Assembly (NCBI RefSeq): GCF_001486165.1
Contig: NZ_LN908975.1
Coordinates: 1 to 64,000 of the forward strand
Length of the DNA: 64,000 nucleotides
Origin: Bittarella massiliensis (ex Durand et al. 2017)
GTDB lineage: Bacteria; Bacillota; Clostridia; Oscillospirales; Ruminococcaceae
Reading direction: 5' to 3'
Of the stretch, positions 31,874 through 39,834 are shown one piece after another (the first letter of the stretch is position 1; each line of letters starts with the position of its first letter). The translations under genes and the position numbers were made by a program. The notes under the pieces are model-generated. The model was not told the DNA's origin, ran no database searches, and saw only the letters and a program-made list of their open reading frames with translations.

Positions 31874-32725
31874 CTAAATTTTTTCGTTGAAGACGCTGGC
31901 CAGCCGCACCAAATCGTCTTTGGAAAAATACTCGATCTCCAACTTCCCCTTGGTGCCGTCGGTGGTCACCTTGACCCGGCGGCCCAACACCTCGGTGAGG
32001 CTCAACTCCACCTCTTTGAAGATGGGCTCGGGGGGGAGGGCCGCCTTCTCTGCCTTGGGGGCGGCGTTGAGGCGCTTGCAGTAGCGCTCGGCCTCCCGCA
32101 CAGAAAGGTGCTTTTCCACCATCAACTGGGCGGTGGGAAGCACCAGCTCTTCCTCCTTGAGGGAGAGCAGCGCCTTGGCATGCCCCGCCGTGAGACTGCC
32201 TGCCCGCAAAAAGGCCAGCACCTCTTCCGGCAGGCCCAGCAGCCGCACAGCGTTGGCCACCGCTGGCCGGGATTTGGAGACCTTTTTGGCCACCTGTTCC
32301 TGGGTCATACCAAACTGCTCCATCAACTGGTGGTAGCCCAGCGCCTCTTCCACGGGATTCAGGTCTTCCCGCTGCAGGTTTTCCACTAGGGCGGCCTGTC
32401 CCACCTCCTGGTCGGTCATCTCCTTGATGACGGCGGGGATCTCCACCAACCCCGCCAATCTCGCCGCCCGCCAGCGGCGCTCACCGGCGACAATCTGGTA
32501 TCCGCCGGACACCGGGCGCACCAAAATGGGCTGCAGAACCCCGTGCTCGGCGATGGAGGCGGCCAACTCCTCTAGGGCCTCCTGGTCAAACTCCTTGCGG
32601 GGCTGGTCCCGGTTGGGCTCCACCTCGGCAATGGGCAATGCGTTGACCCGGCTCTCACTCTCCACCGCATTGTCTACAAACAGGGCGTCCAGGCCTTTGC
32701 CCAGCCCTCTCTTCTTGGTTGCCAT
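31874..32725 (-). CDS. parB: chromosome partitioning protein ParB (Spo0J)
   Basis: A 283-residue parS-binding CTPase clamp. N-terminal KKRGLGKGLDALF (the tail that engages ParA), CTP-binding motif GERRWRA at 81-87 with ENLQREDLNPVEEA, helix-turn-helix TQEQVAKKVSKSRPAVANAVRLL, and C-terminal dimer domain. It follows parA by three bases and should load on the parS pair at 33612-33656. Confidence 0.96.
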   Translation of the reverse strand: MATKKRGLGKGLDALFVDNAVESESRVNALPIAEVEPNRDQPRKEFDQEALEELAASIAEHGVLQPILVRPVSGGYQIVAGERRWRAARLAGLVEIPAVIKEMTDQEVGQAALVENLQREDLNPVEEALGYHQLMEQFGMTQEQVAKKVSKSRPAVANAVRLLGLPEEVLAFLRAGSLTAGHAKALLSLKEEELVLPTAQLMVEKHLSVREAERYCKRLNAAPKAEKAALPPEPIFKEVELSLTEVLGRRVKVTTDGTKGKLEIEYFSKDDLVRLASVFNEKI

Positions 32726-32728
32726 CTT

Positions 32729-33514
32729 CTAAATCACCGCCTTGTCGCCATTTCGGCGGAGAAGTTCCTCCGCCAGTTCCAGATAGCTCTTGGCCCCCCG
32801 GGAACCCCTGTCGTAATAGAGGGCGGGCTGGCCAAAACTTGGCGCTTCGGAGAGGCGCACGTTGCGGGGCACCGCTGTGGCATACACCTTGGCCCCAAAG
32901 TAGCGCTTGACCTCTTCCACCACCTGCACCGTCAGGTTGAGACGGCTGTCGTACATGGTCAGCACCACCCCTTCCACCTCGAGGAGGGGGTTGTAGAGCC
33001 GCTTGACCTGGCGCACCGTGTTCATCAGCTGAGAGAGCCCTTCCAGCGCATAGTACTCGCACTGAATGGGGATCAGGATGGTATCGGCCGCCACCAGCCC
33101 GTTGAGGGTGATGAGCCCCAGGGAGGGGGGACTGTCGATGAGCAGGTAGTCATATCGCTCCTTGCCCTCGGCAATGGTCTTTTTGAGGCGGTTCTGGCGG
33201 TCCGCCATCTCCACCAGTTCGATTTCCGCCCCGGCCAGCTGGATGCTGGAGGGCAACAGGTCGACATTTTTAAAGGCGCTGTGCACCACGACCTGGTCAA
33301 AGGCGGCGTCACCGGTCATCAGCTCATAGGTGGTCTGCTCGCTGGCGCGCTTGTTGACCCCCAGGCCGCTGGTGGCGTTCCCCTGGGGGTCAATGTCCAC
33401 CAGAAGCACCCGTTTCCCCAGTTCGCCCAGGCTGGCCGCCAAATTGACGGCGGTGGTGGTCTTCCCCACCCCGCCCTTTTGGTTGGCAATGGCAATGGTT
33501 TTTCCCAAGGACAC
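32729..33514 (-). CDS. parA: chromosome partitioning ATPase ParA (Soj)
   Basis: A 261-residue ParA/MinD-type ATPase. Deviant Walker A KGGVGKTTT near the N terminus, Walker B-like LIDSPPSLGLITLN, and the switch DIDPQGNAT. The GTG at 33514 is chosen because GAGGAGG precedes it and ParA proteins begin SLGKTIAIANQKGG; a longer frame back to a TTG at 33670 would translate through both parS sites and the promoter. Cotranscribed with parB. Confidence 0.95.
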   Translation of the reverse strand: MSLGKTIAIANQKGGVGKTTTAVNLAASLGELGKRVLLVDIDPQGNATSGLGVNKRASEQTTYELMTGDAAFDQVVVHSAFKNVDLLPSSIQLAGAEIELVEMADRQNRLKKTIAEGKERYDYLLIDSPPSLGLITLNGLVAADTILIPIQCEYYALEGLSQLMNTVRQVKRLYNPLLEVEGVVLTMYDSRLNLTVQVVEEVKRYFGAKVYATAVPRNVRLSEAPSFGQPALYYDRGSRGAKSYLELAEELLRRNGDKAVI

Positions 33515-33553
33515 TCCGCCTCCTCGTGCTCTCATTTCACAAAGTCTGTGACC

Positions 33554-33559
33554 ATTATA
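33554..33559 (-). promoter_or_regulatory. extended -10 promoter of parA
   Basis: Minus-strand TGC-TATAAT (hexamer 33559-33554), an extended -10 element with a T-rich but poor -35 region; it lies 40 bases upstream of the parA GTG and downstream of the parS pair. Confidence 0.6.
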
Positions 33560-33611
33560 GCACAGCTCCCCTTTCAAAAAAACCCTCCTCCCCTTTTTCC
33601 TTATTTTGAGA

Positions 33612-33627
33612 TGTTTCACGTGGAACA
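33612..33627. promoter_or_regulatory. parS site 1
   Basis: TGTTTCACGTGGAACA, one mismatch from the near-universal parS consensus TGTTTCACGTGAAACA. Confidence 0.92.
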
Positions 33628-33640
33628 AACAACCCGTTTC

Positions 33641-33656
33641 TGTTCCACGTGAAACA
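33641..33656. promoter_or_regulatory. parS site 2
   Basis: TGTTCCACGTGAAACA, the exact reverse complement of site 1, 13 bases away. With two extra bases on each side the pair forms an 18-bp-arm inverted repeat (33610-33627 and 33641-33658). Confidence 0.92.
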
Positions 33657-33681
33657 TCCTCTCTTTTCAAACGGCAAAAAA

Positions 33682-33705
33682 AGAAAGGCCTTTCGGCCTT
33701 TCTTT
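33682..33705. terminator. terminator between noc and parA
   Basis: AGAAAGGCC-TTTC-GGCCTTTCT bordered by A and T runs, so it can act in either direction. It separates noc transcription from the parA promoter. Confidence 0.8.
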
Positions 33706-33809
33706 TTCCTTCTCGCGCCCGTAGGCACTCTCTATCAAAAGGAGCACGTCGATCTCATTGTTTGCACGGGCGGCCCGTCCTTCCCAAAACAGTCCGCTTT
33801 TAGCAAGAC

Positions 33810-34634
33810 CTAGGCGCTCTCCTTTTCCCTTTTTTTGAGGGGGATGCGGATGTTGTACTCGATATACTCCTCCCCCTTCACAGTGCTCGCCTGGGCGTCG
33901 ACTCCCGCCTGCTTCATCAAATCAATGGCCTTGTCCACAGTGTTGAGAAAGATGCGGACATCCTTGACAATAAAGCGGTTTCTCTGCCTGGCTGCTGTGG
34001 CAGCATCCTCCGCCGCCATCCGGGCGATGTAGTCCTCTGTCTGTACCACACTGTAATGGCGCTGTGCCACCAACTGGGCCACCGATAGGCGCTTCTCTTT
34101 CCCCACCTGCAGCAGGGCGCGGGCATGGCGCTCACTCAACTTTTGGGAGACGATGCAGTCCTGCACCTCCCTGTCCAGCCCCAACAGCCGCAGTTTATTG
34201 GCCAGGGTGGATTGGGCGATCCCCAGGCGGCGGGCCGTCTCCTCCTGGGTGACATGCCAGCATTCCATCAGCTTTTTGATCCCCCGCGCCTGCTCAAAGC
34301 AGTTCAGGTCCTGCCGCTGAATATTTTCCAACAGGGCAAATACCGCCGACTGTTCCTCACTGGATTCCACAACGATGGCGTGAATGGTGGAAAACCGAGC
34401 CAGCTTGGAGGCGCGCAACCGTCTCTCCCCTGAGATGAGCTCATACCCGCCCTCTTCCAGCTTGCGCACCGTAATAGGCTGCAACAGCCCGTTCTGGCGA
34501 ATGCTCTCCGAAAGACCGATGAGCTCATAGGCGTCAAACTCCATGCGGGGCTGGGCGGGATTGGCCTGGATCTCCTCAATGGGCAGATCCACCACCTTTC
34601 CCACCACTTTGTTTTTTGAAAAAAGAGATGCCAT
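33810..34634 (-). CDS. noc: ParB-like nucleoid occlusion protein Noc
   Basis: A 274-residue ParB paralogue with CTP-binding motif GERRLRA at 69-75, ENIQRQDLNCFEQARG, and helix-turn-helix TQEETARRLGIAQSTLANKLRLL. It begins MASLFSKNKVVGKV, the amphipathic N-terminal helix type seen in Noc, and lies next to rsmG as in Bacillus. Noc binds its own sites, spreads and keeps the division ring off the nucleoid. ATG at 34634 has GGGAGG upstream. ParB itself is the separate gene at 31874. Confidence 0.88.
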   Translation of the reverse strand: MASLFSKNKVVGKVVDLPIEEIQANPAQPRMEFDAYELIGLSESIRQNGLLQPITVRKLEEGGYELISGERRLRASKLARFSTIHAIVVESSEEQSAVFALLENIQRQDLNCFEQARGIKKLMECWHVTQEETARRLGIAQSTLANKLRLLGLDREVQDCIVSQKLSERHARALLQVGKEKRLSVAQLVAQRHYSVVQTEDYIARMAAEDAATAARQRNRFIVKDVRIFLNTVDKAIDLMKQAGVDAQASTVKGEEYIEYNIRIPLKKREKESA

Positions 34635-34713
34635 TGTTGTCTCCTCCCATTTCACCGCTTTTTCCAAAAAAGGCGGTATCCTGTAAAAATACAGCTTGTC
34701 CTGCTTCTTTTTC

Positions 34714-34719
34714 AGTATA
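34714..34719 (-). promoter_or_regulatory. extended -10 promoter of noc
   Basis: Minus-strand TGC-TATACT (hexamer 34719-34714), 80 bases before the noc start. Just upstream is ATTTCCCGCG, half of the Bacillus Noc site ATTTCCCGGGAAAT; the other half is not conserved, so autoregulation is only a possibility. Confidence 0.5.
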
Positions 34720-34786
34720 GCACGCGGGAAATGAGTTTTCCAGACATTTCCATCTTCCAAAATCGACACAGCCCTCCTGTGGGCAA

Positions 34787-34820
34787 CAAAAAAATCCGCC
34801 CTCAAAGCGGATTTTTTTTG
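34787..34820 (-). terminator. terminator overlapping the end of rsmG
   Basis: AATCCGC ... GCGGATT with seven or more A/T on both sides; the rsmG stop codon lies inside it. Confidence 0.85.
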
Positions 34821-35512
34821 ATTTTCCCGGCGTTCCGGGGATATTTTGTCGGAGTTTGCGATATTTTTTTGACCTCTACTATGTTTCGGCTGCTGCCGTC
34901 GGGCAGGGTTTGGGGATGAACGCCCACCACCTCTCCCCCCAGCAGGGCAATGGCCGAGGTAGCCCGTTCCAACTCCTCCTCACAGGCAGGTCCCTTCAGG
35001 GCAAAGAAACGGCCGCCCAGCCGCACGAAGGGCAGGCAGTATTCCGCCAGCACCGCCAGGTCGGCCACCGCCCGGGCGGTGGCCACGTCAAATTGCTCCC
35101 GCAGTGCAGGGTCGCGGCCCCCCTCCTCCGCCCGGCCGTGCAGGCAGGTCACCCCGCCAAAGCCCAGGTGGGCAGAGAGCTCCTCCAAAAAGGTCACCCG
35201 TTTCTGCAGACTGTCCAGCAGGGTAAGGCGAAGGCCGGGCAGGGCGACCTTGGCCACCACCCCGGGAAAGCCCGCCCCGGTCCCCACGTCGATCAGGCTC
35301 TTGCAGCCCGCCGGCAGCAGGGGCACCAACAGCAAGCTGTCTAAAAAATGCTTCTCCTCGATCCCCTGCCGGTCGACAATGGCCGTCAGGTTCATCTTTT
35401 GGTTGGCCTCCACCAGCGTGACGGCATACCGGTCCAACTGTTCCAACTGCAGGTCGCTCAAGGCAACTCCCTGGGCTGCCGCCAGCTCTCTCATTCTCTC
35501 TCTGTCGATCAT
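34802..35512 (-). CDS. rsmG: 16S rRNA (guanine-N7) methyltransferase RsmG
   Basis: A 236-residue SAM-dependent methyltransferase (GidB) that methylates G527 of 16S rRNA. SAM-binding motif LIDVGTGAGFPGV and the NLTAI and EKHFLDSLLL segments are typical. The start overlaps the mnmG stop by four bases. Confidence 0.95.
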   Translation of the reverse strand: MIDRERMRELAAAQGVALSDLQLEQLDRYAVTLVEANQKMNLTAIVDRQGIEEKHFLDSLLLVPLLPAGCKSLIDVGTGAGFPGVVAKVALPGLRLTLLDSLQKRVTFLEELSAHLGFGGVTCLHGRAEEGGRDPALREQFDVATARAVADLAVLAEYCLPFVRLGGRFFALKGPACEEELERATSAIALLGGEVVGVHPQTLPDGSSRNIVEVKKISQTPTKYPRNAGKIKKNPL

Positions 35513-37419
35513 CGTTCTCCCTTTTCTCCCCTGTCCTTCTCCTCTTTGCCCCCCTGCTGGCTCAACCAGATGAGCAGCACCGAGATGTCCGCCGGAGAGA
35601 CCCCCGAGATGCGGGAAGCCTGTCCCAAATTTTGGGGGCGCACTGCCGCCAACTTCTCCCTTGCCTCCAACCGCAGCCCGCCGATGGCGGCGTAGTCCAT
35701 CTCCGCAGGCAGCCGCCTGCGCTCGAGCTTCTGCATCTGCTCCACCTGCTCCAGCTGGCGGCGGATGTACCCCTCGTACTTTAGAGAGATCTCCACCTGC
35801 TCGGTCACCGGGCGGGGCAGCGGTGGCCGCCGGCTGTCCACCCCGGCCAAAGCGTCATACCCCACCTGGGGGCGGCGCAACAGGTCGGCGAGCTTTGCCC
35901 CGCTGCGCAGCGGGGCGGTGCCCAGTTTCTGCAGCAGGGCATTGAGCTCCTCCGTCGGGGAGACGGTTGTCCCTTCCAGCCGGGCCAGCTCGGCGCCAAT
36001 GGCCCGCTTCTTTTCCATCAGGGCGTCATAGCGCGCCTGGGAACAGAGTCCCAGCCGGTAGCCGATGGGGGTCAGCCGCTGGTCGGCGTTGTCCTGGCGC
36101 AGGATCAGCCGGTACTCGCTGCGGGAGGTCATCATCCGGTAGGGGTCGGTGACCCCCTTGATGACCAGGTCGTCAATGAGGGTGCCGATGTAGGAGGTGG
36201 AGCGGTCGAGCACCAGCGGCTCTTTCCCCTGTACCTCCTGGGCGGCGTTGATCCCGGCCACCAGCCCCTGGGCAGCGGCCTCCTCATAGCCGGAAGTGCC
36301 GTTGAACTGCCCCGCCCCAAAGAGGCCGGGGACCCCCTTGAACTCCAGTGTGGGGGCCAGCTGGGTGGGATCGATGCAGTCGTACTCGATGGCGTAGGCG
36401 TTGCGCATGATCTCCAGCTTTTCAAACCCCTCGATGGTGTGGTAGAGGGCCAACTGCACATCCACCGGCAGGGAGGAACTCATCCCCTGCAGGTAGTACT
36501 CCTCGGTGTTCTCCCCACAGGGCTCCACAAAGATCTGGTGGCGGGGCTTGTCGGGGAAGCGCATCACCTTGTCCTCGATGCTGGGACAGTAGCGGGGGCC
36601 GATCCCCTCGATCTTTCCCCCGTAAAGGGGGGAACGGTGGATGTTGTCCCGTATGACCTGGTGGGTCCTCTCGTTGGTGTAGGCCACGTAGCACAGCGCC
36701 CGGTTTTGCAGCTCCCCCCGGGTCTCGAAGGAGAAGGGGACGATCTCCTCGTCCCCCTCCTGGGGCTCCAGCTTGGAGAAGTCGATGCTCCGCCGGTTGA
36801 CCCGGGCCGGGGTGCCGGTTTTGAACCGGCGCAGGCCGATGCCCAGCCGCCGCAGCGAGTCGGAGAGGAGGTCGGCCCCCCTCGTCTCGTCCGGGCCCGA
36901 GCGGTAGGAGGCGTCCCCCACATAGACCACCGCGTTCAAAAAGGTGCCGCTGGCGATGACGGCGGCCCGGCAGCCGTACTCGGCCCCCAACTTGGTCACC
37001 ACCCCCGAGACCCGCCCCCCGTCGGTGAGGATCTCCACGATTTCGGCCTGTTTGACATCCAGGCCCTCCTGCCGCTCCACCACCTGTTTCATGTAGGCGT
37101 GATAGGCGGCCCGGTCCGACTGTACCCGCAGGCTGTGCACCGCCGGCCCCTTCCCCCGGTTGAGCATCCGGCTCTGCAAAAAGGTGGCGTCGGCAGCCCG
37201 GCCCATCTCCCCGCCCAGGGCGTCAATCTCCCGCACCAGGTGACCCTTGGCCGTCCCCCCGATGGAGGGGTTGCAGGGCATGTTGGCGATAAAGTCCAGG
37301 GTGATGGTGAAGAGGGCGGTCCTGCACCCCAGCCGGGCGGCAGCCAGCGCCGCCTCCACCCCGGCGTGGCCGGCGCCAATGACCACCACGTCGTACTCGC
37401 CCAAACGAAGCCGTTCCAT
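35509..37419 (-). CDS. mnmG: tRNA uridine-5-carboxymethylaminomethyl modification enzyme MnmG (GidA)
   Basis: A 636-residue FAD protein that, with MnmE, modifies U34 of certain tRNAs. Dinucleotide motif VVIGAGHAGVEAALAAARLG near the N terminus, GTFLNAVVYVGD, and the C-terminal helical domain ending with the VSPADISVLL segment. The ATG at 37419 is chosen because the fold starts MERLRLGEYDVVVIGAG and AGAGGG lies upstream; the frame extends to 37464 but overlaps an intergenic palindrome. Confidence 0.96.
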   Translation of the reverse strand: MERLRLGEYDVVVIGAGHAGVEAALAAARLGCRTALFTITLDFIANMPCNPSIGGTAKGHLVREIDALGGEMGRAADATFLQSRMLNRGKGPAVHSLRVQSDRAAYHAYMKQVVERQEGLDVKQAEIVEILTDGGRVSGVVTKLGAEYGCRAAVIASGTFLNAVVYVGDASYRSGPDETRGADLLSDSLRRLGIGLRRFKTGTPARVNRRSIDFSKLEPQEGDEEIVPFSFETRGELQNRALCYVAYTNERTHQVIRDNIHRSPLYGGKIEGIGPRYCPSIEDKVMRFPDKPRHQIFVEPCGENTEEYYLQGMSSSLPVDVQLALYHTIEGFEKLEIMRNAYAIEYDCIDPTQLAPTLEFKGVPGLFGAGQFNGTSGYEEAAAQGLVAGINAAQEVQGKEPLVLDRSTSYIGTLIDDLVIKGVTDPYRMMTSRSEYRLILRQDNADQRLTPIGYRLGLCSQARYDALMEKKRAIGAELARLEGTTVSPTEELNALLQKLGTAPLRSGAKLADLLRRPQVGYDALAGVDSRRPPLPRPVTEQVEISLKYEGYIRRQLEQVEQMQKLERRRLPAEMDYAAIGGLRLEAREKLAAVRPQNLGQASRISGVSPADISVLLIWLSQQGGKEEKDRGEKGER

Positions 37420-37446
37420 CTCTCGTCTCATCCCTCTTCCGTCAGC

Positions 37447-37483
37447 GGCCCCTGTTTTCCACATCTTCTAAAAAGCGGTGGAA
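37447..37483. repeat. TTTTCCACA-type intergenic palindrome, copy C (imperfect)
   Basis: Between mnmG and mnmE. It shares an identical 21-base stretch (37447-37467) with copy B at 39738-39758; the right arm is degenerate (GTGGAA at 37478-37483). Confidence 0.6.
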
Positions 37484-37494
37484 TCCGGTCGGCT

Positions 37495-38874
37495 CTACTT
37501 TCCCACACAAAAATTTGCAAACACCGCGTCGATGACCTGTTCCCCGGCGCTCTCACCGGTCAGTTCCGACAGGGCGGCAATGGCCTCATCGATCTCCACC
37601 GCCACCGCGTCGTAGGTCATCCCCGCCCGCAGGGCGTCCAACCCGTCCACGACCCGGGCTGCCGCCCGGCCGGTGGCCTGCCGCTGCCGCTCGTTGATGA
37701 GCAGCCCGTTTTGCAGGTCAATTTTTTCCAGCCGCAGCTTCCGCAAAATGGCCTGTTCCAGCTCCTCCACCCCCCGCTCCTCGCGGGCGCTCATGGTCAC
37801 CAGGTCGGGGATCTGGGCCCGCACCGCCTCGACGTCCAGCCGCTGGGCCTTGTCCTGCTTGTTGATGACGGCGATGCAGGGCTTGTCCCCTATCTGAGAG
37901 AGGAGCTGCCGGTCCTCCTCGTCCAGAGGGACCGAGCCGTCAAAGAGGGCGAGCACCAGCTGGGCCCGCGCCAACTTCTCCCGGGAGCGCTGCACCCCCA
38001 ACTGCTCCACCAGGTCGTCGGTCTCCCGAATGCCGGCCGTGTCGGCCAGGTTGAGGGTCACTTCTCCCAGCTGTACCCGGTCCTCCACCACATCGCGGGT
38101 GGTGCCCGGCACCTGGGTGACGATGCTGCGCTGGTACCCGGCCAACAGGTTCATCAGGGTGGATTTACCCACATTGGGCTTGCCCACAATGGCGGTGTCA
38201 ATGCCGTTGCGTATCATCGAGCCGGTGTCAAAACTCTGCAGGAGGGCGGATAGCTGGTCGGCAGCCTGCTGCAACCGGTCGCTCAAAACACCCTCCTCCA
38301 ACTGGGGGATGTCCTCGTCGGGGTAGTCCACATAGGCTGCCAGATGGGCCGCCAAATCCACCAAATCGGCACGGATGGCGGCGGCGTGCCGGTAGAGGCG
38401 GCCGTCCATGGCCGAAAGGGCGGCGGCAGCGCCCTGCCTGGTCTGGGCGTTGATCAGGTCCATGACCCCCTCTGCCTGGGTGAGGGTCATCTTCCCCGCC
38501 AAGACCGCCCGCTTGGAAAACTCGCCCGGTCCCGCCAACTCCGCACCGGCGTCCAGCAGCGCCCGCAGGGTCTCCTGCAGCACCGCCACCCCGCCGTGGC
38601 AGGAGAGCTCCACCGCGTCCTCCCCGGTGTAGCTTTTGGGGGCCCGAAAGAAGAGGGCCACCGCCTGGTCGAGCATCTCCCGCCCGCCGTCGGGCAGGGT
38701 GCGCTCCACCCGGCCCAAGAGGGCGGTGTACCCCTTTTGACAGCGGATGTCCCTGCCGCTGACGGGGACAAAGACCCGCGCCGCAATTTCATAGGCCCGG
38801 GGCCCCGACAGGCGCACCACCCCCAGCCCCCCTGTTCCCAAGGGGGTGGCGATGGCGGCAATGGTGGTCTGCAT
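37495..38874 (-). CDS. mnmE: tRNA modification GTPase MnmE (TrmE)
   Basis: A 459-residue GTPase. N-terminal folate-binding domain (GTGGLGVVRLSG), helical domain, and inserted G domain with GKPNVGKSTLMN, DTAGI and NKQDK; it ends with the family hallmark FCVGK, whose Cys is needed for modification. GGAGGAGG precedes the ATG. Acts as a complex with MnmG, encoded just downstream. Confidence 0.97.
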   Translation of the reverse strand: MQTTIAAIATPLGTGGLGVVRLSGPRAYEIAARVFVPVSGRDIRCQKGYTALLGRVERTLPDGGREMLDQAVALFFRAPKSYTGEDAVELSCHGGVAVLQETLRALLDAGAELAGPGEFSKRAVLAGKMTLTQAEGVMDLINAQTRQGAAAALSAMDGRLYRHAAAIRADLVDLAAHLAAYVDYPDEDIPQLEEGVLSDRLQQAADQLSALLQSFDTGSMIRNGIDTAIVGKPNVGKSTLMNLLAGYQRSIVTQVPGTTRDVVEDRVQLGEVTLNLADTAGIRETDDLVEQLGVQRSREKLARAQLVLALFDGSVPLDEEDRQLLSQIGDKPCIAVINKQDKAQRLDVEAVRAQIPDLVTMSAREERGVEELEQAILRKLRLEKIDLQNGLLINERQRQATGRAAARVVDGLDALRAGMTYDAVAVEIDEAIAALSELTGESAGEQVIDAVFANFCVGK

Positions 38875-38904
38875 AAAACTTCCTCCTCCCTAAAGGACAA
38901 TGGA

Positions 38905-38936
38905 TTTTCCACCAACAGTCGACCGGTGGTGGAAAA
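38905..38936. repeat. TTTTCCACA-type intergenic palindrome, copy D
   Basis: TTTTCCACC ... GGTGGAAAA, 9-bp perfect arms with a 14-base loop, in the leader of mnmE. Confidence 0.6.
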
Positions 38937-39053
38937 CCAAACCTGCAACGGCTCTCCCCCAGGGACCGCCGGCAAAAGCGCATCTTTGCCCGCAGCCCCG
39001 GCATCTCCGGCATGTCGCCGACGCCCGAAAGCGGCCGTTCTGCCGCGCCAGTT

Positions 39054-39437
39054 TTACCCCTGCTTCATCCCAAAGGCCAGCCAGCGGCCGTCGATGTCCT
39101 CCAGCACAAACTCCCGGTTGTTGTAGTCGGTCAGCTGCAGGGGACGGACGATCTTCGCCCCCTTTTCCCGGAACTCCGCTTCCAGGGCCTCCTGGTCGCG
39201 GACCACCAGATAGGCGTCTTCCCCATACCCGTACAGCTCCCGGTGAGGGAAGATCCGCCCCCGGTTGGCCCCGGTCAACACGATCTCCACCTGGTCCCGG
39301 TAAAGGCAGATGTGCGGCTCCTGCACGGTCAGATAGGGCACTGCCCGAAACCCCAAAACATCACAGTAATACCGCGCCGTCCTCTCCATGTCTGGGACGG
39401 GGAAAACGGCCAGCACCGAACAGATATTTGTTTCCAT
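39054..39437 (-). CDS. VOC (glyoxalase/bleomycin-resistance fold) family protein
   Basis: A 127-residue protein with one vicinal-oxygen-chelate unit pair: FPVPDMERTARYYCDVLGFRAVP at the N terminus and NREFVLEDIDGRWLAFG at the C terminus, the usual start and metal-ligand Glu region. Substrate cannot be told. GGGAGGA precedes the ATG. It sits between jag and mnmE, which are neighbours in many Firmicutes. Confidence 0.85.
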   Translation of the reverse strand: METNICSVLAVFPVPDMERTARYYCDVLGFRAVPYLTVQEPHICLYRDQVEIVLTGANRGRIFPHRELYGYGEDAYLVVRDQEALEAEFREKGAKIVRPLQLTDYNNREFVLEDIDGRWLAFGMKQG

Positions 39438-39734
39438 CCTCGTCTTCCCTCCTCCCGTCGCCGGGCCGTTCGCCCTGCCGCGGGGTATTCAAGTCGTCTT
39501 CCCGCCGCTTCGCGCAGAGGGGGACACACAAGAAGTTTCTTGAAATCCATTTTTTATTGTACGGATTGTGCCGGCAAATTACAAGAGCCGTCCCCCGCCC
39601 TTTTCTCTTTTTTTCAAAGGGCGGGAAAGGGATGCCGTCAATCGACCCAAAAAGTGCTCATAAAATATACTATTTGTATTATATCAATTTTATTATACAA
39701 AAATACTTCGATTTGTTTTCCTATCTCCCACAAA
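39438..39734. other. AT-rich intergenic region between the VOC gene and the jag terminator
   Basis: About 39655-39725 is unusually AT-rich for this genome, with several overlapping TATAAT and TTGATA strings on the minus strand, so it probably holds the VOC-gene promoter; I cannot pick one pair with confidence. Confidence 0.4.
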
Positions 39735-39737
39735 AAA

Positions 39738-39777
39738 GGCCCCTGTTTTCCACATCTTGCAAAGGGATGTGGAAAAC
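39738..39777 (-). repeat. TTTTCCACA-type intergenic palindrome, copy B
   Basis: GTTTTCCACATC (39745-39756) and GATGTGGAAAAC (39766-39777), 12-bp perfect arms. On the minus strand it continues AGGGGCC then TTTTTT, so it may also terminate transcription. Confidence 0.7.
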
Positions 39778-39796
39778 CTCGCCGCTTCCCCTTGTC

Positions 39797-39833
39797 AAAA
39801 AAGCGGGAGAAGCCCATGCTTCTCCCGCTCACT
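39797..39833 (-). terminator. terminator of the rpmH-jag operon
   Basis: Minus-strand AGCGGGAGAAGC ... GCTTCTCCCGCT followed by TTTTTT, directly after the jag stop codon. Confidence 0.92.
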
Positions 39834-39834
39834 C

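Noticed and set aside
33515-33670. N-terminal extension of parA from a TTG at 33670
   Set aside because: It would translate through both parS sites and the extended -10 promoter; ParA proteins begin at the GTG at 33514.
37420-37464. N-terminal extension of mnmG
   Set aside because: The extra residues overlap an intergenic repeat palindrome and are absent from MnmG proteins; the ATG at 37419 has a ribosome site.
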